From assembly GCA_024691665.1 (NCBI GenBank), contig JAILNJ010000024.1:1-6584 (forward strand): a DNA stretch of 6,584 nt, given 5' to 3'. Origin of the DNA: Gammaproteobacteria bacterium (GTDB taxonomy: Bacteria > Bacillota_I > Bacilli_A > Izemoplasmatales > UBA1188). Position 1 is the stretch's first letter; every line of letters starts with the position of its first letter. This document shows positions 1 through 5,061 of the stretch, piece after piece. A model generated the notes under the pieces. The model ran no database searches, was not told where the DNA came from, and saw only the letters and a program-made list of their open reading frames with translations. A program made the translations under genes and the position numbers.

Positions 1-1668
1 TGTCATGATAAGAGAAATGAAAATGCTCCTATCGATATGCTAGTTTGTCCACATGCAAATTTAACACAAATTGCTGGTTTAACACCGACATGTACACAAC
101 CAGGTTATAAAGATTATTATGAATGTGACGATTGTCACAAACTTCTATATATTAAAAATAACAATTATGTTGAAATCGACAATTTAGCTGTATGGAAAGC
201 AGAGGGTGGTGATGGATATCTTGCACCACTTGGACATGATTGGGGTGACCCAGTATATACATGGCATTTAGATGTTCCAAACTGTATTGCTACAAGCACT
301 TGTACAAGAAATGATTCCCATGTAAAAGCTGATGTAGCTGAAAATGAACATTTACAATATGTTATAGATTCTCAAGCTGATTGTACTCACAATGAAAAAG
401 GTCACTATGTTGCAACATTTACAGTTGAAGGATTTGAAACTCAAAATAGTGAACAAATTGAAAAAGCAAATACAGCTTTAGGCCATACTAATGTAATAGT
501 TTATGTATGGTCACAAGATAAATTAAAATGTAGCGCATACTATGAATGTTCTGTATGCGGTGAAAGAGAATTAATTGAAGAAGTTAGTTCTGTATATGTA
601 AAGATTTCAGATGCAACTTGCTTAAAGAATGAAGAAGGTAAGAGAACAGCAACATTTACAACTGCAGGTTTAGAAAATCAAGAAACTCCTAAGTATGAAA
701 TTGAAAATACAGGTGGTCATATATTTGGTGAACCTACATATGTTTGGAATAATGGAAGTTGTACAGCTACAAGAGTTTGTACAGTAGATGAAACTCACAT
801 TGAAACTGAAACAGTTGCTGGTGTATATCAAGTTGTAACAGCTGCTACTTGTACAGCTAATGAAACAGGTAAATATATAGCAACATTCACTAATCCTGCA
901 TTTGTGGTTCAAGAATCAGTAGTTAGTGAAAAAGCTAATTCAGCTTTGGGTCATAACTATGTATTCGCAAGAATTGAATGGACAAGCTTCACAGCTAAAG
1001 CATTCTATACTTGTGCTAATGATGAATCACATGTAGTAAGTTATGATTGTACTATAACTAGTGAAATCACTAAAGCTCCTACATGCCTTGAAAAAGGTGT
1101 GAGAACTTATACCGCAACTTATGAAAATCATACTGATACTAAGACTGAAGAATTAGCTATTGGATCTCACTCTTTAGATTATGTGGCTCAAGTAGATGCT
1201 ACGCATGATACTGAAGGTCATACTGCACACTATGAATGTTCAGTATGTCACAAGTTATATAGCGATGCTGAAGGTAATCATGAAATATCTAGAAATTCTA
1301 CTATTATTCCAAAACTAGTAAGAATTACTGTATATGGTGCAACTATTTTAAATTCAAATGGAACTTTAGCGGATGTTAAGGCTGGAGATAAAGTAACTAT
1401 TCAAGCTAACGAACCTGAAGAAGGTAAAGAATTCAAAGGTTGGGCATTATCTGAAGGTGGTGCTATCATCTCAACTAATAGCTCTATTGAAATAACTATT
1501 GGTTCAGATATCCAATATTACGCAGTTTATGCTGATGTTGAAAAACCAAAAACTGGTCTTCCAACCGGTGCTTTAATTGGTATTATTGCTGGTTCAGTAG
1601 TTCTTGTCGCATCAGCTTTAGTAGTTGTATTCGTAGTTCTTAAGAAAAAGAAAAAAGCACAAGAATAA
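1..1668 (+). CDS. Repeat-rich surface protein with C-terminal membrane anchor, 5' partial
   Basis: The frame is open from base 1. The first ATG (base 37) has no ribosome binding site, so it is probably internal and the real start lies upstream. The 555 visible codons show, in order: a Cys-rich segment with a CDDC pair (residues 42-45); tandem units beginning at GH-aromatic motifs (residues 78, 161, 239, 317); a further Cys pair CSVC at 183-186 and another at 413-416; and a domain at about 440-512 with the pattern VTIQANEPEEGKEFKGW, typical of divergent InlB B-repeat domains. A transmembrane helix (about 524-547), five lysines and AQE complete the protein. Repeats of the type TCT..G...Y.C..CG...GH are common in secreted proteins of gut Firmicutes. 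The protein is therefore inferred to be exported and anchored outside the cell, perhaps in adhesion, but no ligand can be named. The sorting motif is off consensus: KPKTG (515-519), then LPTG (520-523), instead of LPXTG. No catalytic domain is visible. Confidence 0.85.
   Translation, partial: CHDKRNENAPIDMLVCPHANLTQIAGLTPTCTQPGYKDYYECDDCHKLLYIKNNNYVEIDNLAVWKAEGGDGYLAPLGHDWGDPVYTWHLDVPNCIATSTCTRNDSHVKADVAENEHLQYVIDSQADCTHNEKGHYVATFTVEGFETQNSEQIEKANTALGHTNVIVYVWSQDKLKCSAYYECSVCGERELIEEVSSVYVKISDATCLKNEEGKRTATFTTAGLENQETPKYEIENTGGHIFGEPTYVWNNGSCTATRVCTVDETHIETETVAGVYQVVTAATCTANETGKYIATFTNPAFVVQESVVSEKANSALGHNYVFARIEWTSFTAKAFYTCANDESHVVSYDCTITSEITKAPTCLEKGVRTYTATYENHTDTKTEELAIGSHSLDYVAQVDATHDTEGHTAHYECSVCHKLYSDAEGNHEISRNSTIIPKLVRITVYGATILNSNGTLADVKAGDKVTIQANEPEEGKEFKGWALSEGGAIISTNSSIEITIGSDIQYYAVYADVEKPKTGLPTGALIGIIAGSVVLVASALVVVFVVLKKKKKAQE
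232..1161 (+). repeat. Four tandem protein-level repeats of 71-83 residues in the surface protein
   Basis: Units start at GH motifs encoded at bases 232, 481, 715 and 949, giving lengths of 83, 78, 78 and 71 codons. A last, divergent copy begins near 1162 (SHSLDY) and runs to about 1314. Each full unit shows a W about nine residues after GH, a C-T-containing strand, a second segment of the type ATC..NE.GKY.ATF, and in three units a closing stretch with EKAN-ALGH or a similar sequence. The DNA copies are diverged, so the repeats are old rather than freshly duplicated. Boundaries are set by eye and the phase is arbitrary. Confidence 0.8.
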
Positions 1669-1679
1669 TTAAATGATTA

Positions 1680-1710
1680 ATGTGAAAGGAGTCCATGATT
1701 CCTTTCACAT
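1680..1710 (+). terminator. Strong hairpin after the surface-protein gene, possible terminator
   Basis: The arms ATGTGAAAGGA (1680-1690) and TCCTTTCACAT (1700-1710) are perfect 11-base complements. Three further pairs, G1691-T1699 (wobble), T1692-A1698 and C1693-G1697, leave a three-base CAT loop. It begins 12 bases after the TAA of the surface-protein gene, which is the usual place for an intrinsic terminator. The downstream side (ATTAATGAGG) has no run of T, so termination may be weak or need a factor. The structure may instead act in the 5' leader of the next gene, whose Shine-Dalgarno site starts only seven bases later. Confidence 0.5.
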
Positions 1711-1716
1711 ATTAAT

Positions 1717-1720
1717 GAGG
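1717..1720 (+). promoter_or_regulatory. Ribosome binding site that fixes the start of the flavodoxin-like gene
   Basis: GAGG lies six bases before the ATG at 1727. An upstream in-frame ATG at 1673 has no such site, and translating from it would read through the hairpin and add 18 residues in front of the conserved first strand. The start at 1727 is therefore preferred. Confidence 0.75.
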
Positions 1721-1726
1721 CATATT

Positions 1727-2170
1727 ATGAAGAAAGTATTTGTATATTATAGCTTAACTGGAAACGGTGATAAGGTAGCTAAAAGATTCGAAAATTTAGG
1801 ATATGAAATTATAAAACTAGAAGTTAAAAAACCTCTCCCAAAGAAATTCTTCTTTAGAGTTTTTGTGGGTGGTTTTAAGGCTGGCCTTAATTTAAAAGAT
1901 AAATTATTAAACACAAATTTAAATTTTGATGGCTATGATAAGGTGGTTATTGGATCTCCTGTTTGGAATGGAAAACTATCTTGTGCAATAAATAAATTAA
2001 TTTCTTTATATGATTTTACACAAATTAAGGATTTATCGTTTATACTATATAGTGGGTCAGGTGAAGCCCCTAAGGCAGTAAAAAAGATAAATAAGTTATT
2101 TAAAGCTCAAGTAGTGGTACTCAAAGAACCTCAGAAATACAACGAAGAGCTTGATAAAATATATTTATAA
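1727..2170 (+). CDS. Small flavodoxin-fold protein
   Basis: This 147-residue protein fits a single-domain flavodoxin-like fold. The first strand KKVFVYYS runs into a phosphate-binding loop S9-L-T-G-N-G14, close to the flavodoxin S/T-x-T-G-x-T pattern but with Gly in place of the last Thr. The sequence IGSPVWNGKLS (residues 75-85) matches the second FMN-contacting loop, where a Trp commonly stacks on the flavin. LSFILYSGSGEAPKAVKKI is the expected strand and loop near the C-terminus. Family members bind FMN and carry electrons or act as small NAD(P)H-dependent reductases in the cytoplasm; the partner here is unknown. The gene ends 14 bases before the next start, and its TAA overlaps the next ribosome binding site, suggesting co-translation. 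An alternative start at 1673 lacks a ribosome binding site. The fold is fairly certain; FMN binding is inferred. Confidence 0.85.
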   Translation: MKKVFVYYSLTGNGDKVAKRFENLGYEIIKLEVKKPLPKKFFFRVFVGGFKAGLNLKDKLLNTNLNFDGYDKVVIGSPVWNGKLSCAINKLISLYDFTQIKDLSFILYSGSGEAPKAVKKINKLFKAQVVVLKEPQKYNEELDKIYL

Positions 2171-2184
2171 GGAAATATTAAAAA

Positions 2185-3639
2185 ATGAAGAGTGGACTTA
2201 GTATTAAAGGAATTATTTTTGATTTAGATGGAGTAATTACTAGAACGGACCACCTTCATTTTTTATCTTGGAATAGAATCTCAACTAAATATAATCTAAT
2301 ATTTAATGAAGAAATTAATAAATCTCTTCTAGGTTTAAGTAGACCTGATAGCATCAATAAAATTCTTGAATTTAATAATAAAACTATGCCTCAAGAATTA
2401 AGAAATCAAATCTGTGAAGAGAAGAATGAAATATATAAAGAATATTTAAATGAATTATCAGAAAAGAATATTATTGATGGTGTAATTGAATTATTAGATT
2501 ATCTAGATGCTAGATCTATTAAATACGCAATTGGCTCATCATCTAAAAACACTATGTTTATACTTGAAAGATTAGGTCTTAAAAATAGATTTAAATATAT
2601 AGTAGATGGCACAATGGTTAAAGAGGCTAAACCAAACCCAGAAATATTCCTTAAAGCCGCATCTTTAATGAATATCGAACCTAAAGATATTCTAGTTATT
2701 GAAGATGGAGAAGCTGGAATAATTGCGGCTAATAATGGCGGATTTAATTCAGTTGAATTTGGATTAAATGAATATAAGGTAACTCCAAATTATAAAGTAA
2801 CTAATATCTTAGATATTAAATCAATAATAGAAGCCAAAAATAAGCCTCAGATCGTCTTTTCAGATATTGATGGCACACTTATAACTCCAGATCATAAAGT
2901 TACGCCTAAGACAAAAGAAGCGGTTTTAAAACTTAAAGAAAATGGAATCCAATTTGTTCTAGTTTCAGCTAGAAGTCCAAGTGGTATCTATACCATTATG
3001 AATCAAATAGGAATTAAGTGTCCTATAATTGCATATAGTGGTGGACTCGTTCTTGATGAGAATGGTAAAGAATTATATTCAAAAGGTTTTAGTAAATCAC
3101 TCGCAAAAGAAGTAATAGATTATATTGAAAGCCATAATTTAGATCTTTCATACAATGTTTTCTCTAATGATACATGGGTAGTTAAAACTAGAGATGATGA
3201 AAGAATTATCTGGCAAGAAGGTGTAGTTGAATTTGAATCAACTCCTGGAGGAATTGAAAAACTTGTGAATAACGCACCTATCCACAAATTCTTACTTATC
3301 TGTAACCCTCATAAGACATTAGAAATAGAAAAAGAACTTCAAGAAGCTTTCCCAAATCTTACTATAGTTAAGAGTGGAAAACGCCTCATTGAAGTCATGG
3401 AAAAAGGTGTAAGTAAAGAAATTGGTGTCAAAACGTATGCGCAATTTCTAAATATTGATATAAAAGACTGTATGGCTTTTGGAGATAATTATAATGATAT
3501 AGAGATGCTTGAAGCTGTTGGTACTCCTATCGTTATGGGTAATGCTCCAGAAGACCTTAAAAAGAAATTTAAATTAATTGCTAAAGATAATAAGAGTGAT
3601 GGAATATATTATTCTTTAATTGGTTTAAAGATAATATAG
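2185..3639 (+). CDS. Double HAD protein: beta-phosphoglucomutase-like half fused to Cof-like HAD phosphatase
   Basis: The 484 residues contain two complete HAD hydrolase domains. The N-terminal half (about 8-215) resembles beta-phosphoglucomutase: nucleophile and acid-base pair D13/D15 in FDLDGVI; a cap with H25 and GLSRPDS (R53), matching substrate-contacting positions; GSSSKN (117-122); K149 in AKPNPEIF; and acidic motif E173-D174. The C-terminal half (about 222-484) is a HAD-IIB/Cof type sugar-phosphate or cofactor phosphatase: D227/D229 in FSDIDGTL, S261 in the SAR motif, K411 in KGVSKE, and GDNYND at 433-438. All core residues are present in both halves, so both may be active. The first would interconvert beta-glucose 1- and 6-phosphate or hydrolyse a similar sugar phosphate; the second substrate cannot be read. 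The usual proteins are about 220 and 270 residues, so the length equals a simple fusion. The ribosome binding site AAGGAAA (2169-2175) overlaps the upstream stop codon. No frameshift is visible. Confidence 0.9.
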   Translation: MKSGLSIKGIIFDLDGVITRTDHLHFLSWNRISTKYNLIFNEEINKSLLGLSRPDSINKILEFNNKTMPQELRNQICEEKNEIYKEYLNELSEKNIIDGVIELLDYLDARSIKYAIGSSSKNTMFILERLGLKNRFKYIVDGTMVKEAKPNPEIFLKAASLMNIEPKDILVIEDGEAGIIAANNGGFNSVEFGLNEYKVTPNYKVTNILDIKSIIEAKNKPQIVFSDIDGTLITPDHKVTPKTKEAVLKLKENGIQFVLVSARSPSGIYTIMNQIGIKCPIIAYSGGLVLDENGKELYSKGFSKSLAKEVIDYIESHNLDLSYNVFSNDTWVVKTRDDERIIWQEGVVEFESTPGGIEKLVNNAPIHKFLLICNPHKTLEIEKELQEAFPNLTIVKSGKRLIEVMEKGVSKEIGVKTYAQFLNIDIKDCMAFGDNYNDIEMLEAVGTPIVMGNAPEDLKKKFKLIAKDNKSDGIYYSLIGLKII

Positions 3640-3686
3640 ATATTATTTTCCTATTGTGATATTTTAGATTTAATAAGGAGATAATT

Positions 3687-4799
3687 ATGAGTAAAAAATT
3701 TAGATTGTCATGTGCACTTGATGTAGATGACTTGTTACTTGATTGTATTCCGTACGCAATTAAACTCGCAAATGAAAAATATAAATTTAATCCACCTCTA
3801 TCTATTTATGAAGTTAACCATTGGGGAAAACTAAATAGTAGAGCGGATGTTATTTTTGAATTCTTTGATGATCCTGAATTTTATAAGAATCAACCAGTTA
3901 TTGCTGGCGCTAAAGAATTTGTATCAAAACTATCAAAGATGACAGAAGTATTTATTTCTACATCAATCCCAACAAAATATATGGGAATTAGAGCTGAAAG
4001 ATTACTACAAGAATTCCCAGATATCCCACAAGAAAACATTTATATGGGTTCAAGAAAGGATAAGATTAATGTAGACATTTTATTTGATGATGGAATGCAT
4101 AACGTATTTAAATCAAGTGCCGCATATCCAATTTTAATGAGAAGACCTTGGAACCAATCAGCTACAGGTATGCTTGCGGTTAATACATATGATGAATTCT
4201 TAAAACTCGTTGAAGTAATAACTAAGAGCTATTCATATGTTGAACGTCCATTCGTTGGACCTGGCATAGTAATTCTTGTTGGTCCATCTGGCTCAGGTAA
4301 AACTAAGATTGCATCACGACTTGTTAAGAAACTTACTACATTTGAAAAACTAGTAAGTTATACAACTGATGATGAGACTGCGCTTAAAACAAATGATTGG
4401 TATAACTATGTAGATACTGATACATTTAATAGAATGGTAGAAAATGGAGAACTCTTCGAATCTACAATGTATGCTGGACATGGATTTGGTTCTAAGAAGG
4501 AAGACATTGAAAAGATTCTATCTCAAGGTAAAAATATCATCGCAACGACTGATATCTGCGGTGCGATGGCTATAAAGACTCATTTTGAAAACGCAATAAC
4601 TGTCTATATTAAGAGAGATAGAAGAGTCTTAATAGATACAATTTTAAATAAAAAGAGTTCAAACGAAGATAAAGTATCAAGAATTATATCTATTGATGCT
4701 GAAAGATCTAATGAAGATATCTGCGATTATTCAGTAAATAATAATGGTTCTTATGATGAAGCCGCAGAAGAAATCATTAGTATGTTAAATTTAAAATAA
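3687..4799 (+). CDS. 5'-nucleotidase-like HAD domain fused to a guanylate-kinase-like domain
   Basis: The protein has 370 residues and two domains. Residues 1-180 resemble the short 5'(3')-deoxyribonucleotidase type of HAD phosphatase: D12-V-D14-D15 as motif I, FISTS (89-93) as motif II, and DILFDDGMHN with D134/D135 as motif IV. Residues about 190-370 resemble guanylate kinase: P-loop GPSGSGKT (199-206), VSYTTDD (223-229), ENGELFES, GHGFGS, a lid-type segment with R332 and R340, and a DYSVNNNGSYDEA end. In canonical guanylate kinases the TT is followed by R-x-P-R-x-G-E, which binds the GMP phosphate. Here it is D228, D, E, T231, A, L, K, so both arginines are lost and GMP is doubtful as substrate. 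The ATP site looks intact. The start has a good site, AAGGAG (3675-3680), six bases before ATG. The gene lies 47 bases after the HAD gene with no terminator seen, so co-transcription is plausible. A nucleotide-related role is inferred; the substrate is unknown. Confidence 0.8.
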   Translation: MSKKFRLSCALDVDDLLLDCIPYAIKLANEKYKFNPPLSIYEVNHWGKLNSRADVIFEFFDDPEFYKNQPVIAGAKEFVSKLSKMTEVFISTSIPTKYMGIRAERLLQEFPDIPQENIYMGSRKDKINVDILFDDGMHNVFKSSAAYPILMRRPWNQSATGMLAVNTYDEFLKLVEVITKSYSYVERPFVGPGIVILVGPSGSGKTKIASRLVKKLTTFEKLVSYTTDDETALKTNDWYNYVDTDTFNRMVENGELFESTMYAGHGFGSKKEDIEKILSQGKNIIATTDICGAMAIKTHFENAITVYIKRDRRVLIDTILNKKSSNEDKVSRIISIDAERSNEDICDYSVNNNGSYDEAAEEIISMLNLK

Positions 4800-4803
4800 T
4801 AGA

Positions 4804-4832
4804 TTGATTATTATTTTACAATAATGTAAAAT
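4804..4832 (+). promoter_or_regulatory. Sigma-A-type promoter for the T-box/alaS unit
   Basis: The -35 box TTGATT (4804-4809) and -10 box TAAAAT (4827-4832) are separated by exactly 17 bases. The expected start near 4839 coincides with the first base of the leader's basal stem, which supports the call. Transcription begins just after the nucleotidase/kinase gene ends, so alaS has its own promoter. Confidence 0.7.
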
Positions 4833-4833
4833 A
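4812..4833 (+). repeat. Inverted repeat inside the alaS promoter
   Basis: TATTTTAC (4812-4819) and GTAAAATA (4826-4833) are perfect 8-base complements around the six-base spacer AATAAT. The right arm includes the -10 box. It may be an operator for a dimeric regulator, or a by-product of AT-rich promoter sequence. No T run follows, so it is not a convincing terminator for the upstream gene. Confidence 0.4.
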
Positions 4834-4922
4834 CATATGGTCTAAGAAGAGGATGAGTAAATACCTCCTGTCCTTCATAGAGAGCTCATGTTTGGTGGAA
4901 ATGAGTAAGACAGATTATTGAA

Positions 4923-4925
4923 GCT
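4923..4925 (+). promoter_or_regulatory. T-box specifier codon GCU (Ala)
   Basis: GCT lies in GAAGCTACC, on the 3' side of the internal loop of Stem I, followed by the purine usually found after specifiers. It agrees with the downstream gene encoding alanyl-tRNA synthetase. Confidence 0.85.
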
Positions 4926-5014
4926 ACCTTGGAGACTAAAAAGGTTTGTCTCTTTATCGACAATGAGGTGCTATGATTTATTCATAGAATTAAGGTGGTA
5001 CCGCGGATTATTTC

Positions 5015-5051
5015 GTCCTTAAAACTGGTGTGTTTTAAGGACTTTATTTTT
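5015..5051 (+). terminator. T-box regulated intrinsic terminator
   Basis: GTCCTTAAAA (5015-5024) and TTTTAAGGAC (5033-5042) form a perfect 10-base stem with loop CTGGTGTG, followed by TTTATTTTT (5043-5051). The 5' arm overlaps the 3' arm of the antiterminator (5017-5022), so the two structures are mutually exclusive. It should stop transcription ahead of alaS when charged tRNA-Ala is plentiful. Confidence 0.95.
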
Positions 5052-5056
5052 GGAGG
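5052..5056 (+). promoter_or_regulatory. Ribosome binding site of alaS
   Basis: GGAGG sits five bases before ATG at 5062, directly after the terminator's T run. It fixes the alaS start. Confidence 0.85.
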
Positions 5057-5061
5057 AATAT

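Larger units (their letters stand above)
4839..5051 (+). ncRNA. T-box leader (alanine specifier) controlling alaS
   Basis: This cis-acting RNA senses uncharged tRNA-Ala. Basal Stem I pairs GGTCT (4839-4843) with AGACT (4933-4937, one wobble). AGTA (4856-4859) is the specifier-loop motif, and CTGTC (4868-4872) pairs with GACAG (4909-4913). The distal hairpin CTCAT/ATGAG (4885-4889/4901-4905) holds the GNUG-type loop element GGTG (4894-4897). The specifier GCT (4923-4925), followed by A, is an alanine codon. Two small stems follow: TTGTC/GACAA (4946-4950/4959-4963) and CTATGA/TCATAG (4971-4976/4982-4987). The T-box core AAGGTGGTACCGCGG is at 4992-5006. Its TGGT bulge (4996-4999) is suited to an acceptor end with discriminator A, as in tRNA-Ala. 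The antiterminator pairs TTAAGG (4990-4995) with CCTTAA (5017-5022). It excludes the terminator. Confidence 0.96.

Noticed and set aside
37..39. ATG at base 37 as start of the surface-protein gene
   Set aside because: The frame is open upstream to base 1 and no ribosome binding site precedes this ATG, so the gene is cut by the window edge.
670..912. Open frame on the - strand within the surface-protein gene
   Set aside because: It is a shadow of the repeat-coding frame, with Cys- and Ser-rich composition and no recognisable domain.
1673..1726. Longer N-terminus for the flavodoxin-like protein
   Set aside because: It would run through the hairpin, lacks a ribosome binding site, and adds residues ahead of the first conserved strand.
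3640..3686. Possible promoter or terminator between the double HAD gene and the nucleotidase/kinase gene
   Set aside because: Only AT-rich sequence and a ribosome binding site are seen; no -35/-10 pair with good spacing and no stable stem.
4849..4867. Local hairpin GAGG/CCTC near the specifier loop of the T-box
   Set aside because: Four base pairs within Stem I are not enough to call a separate element; it may be an alternative fold of the specifier-loop region.
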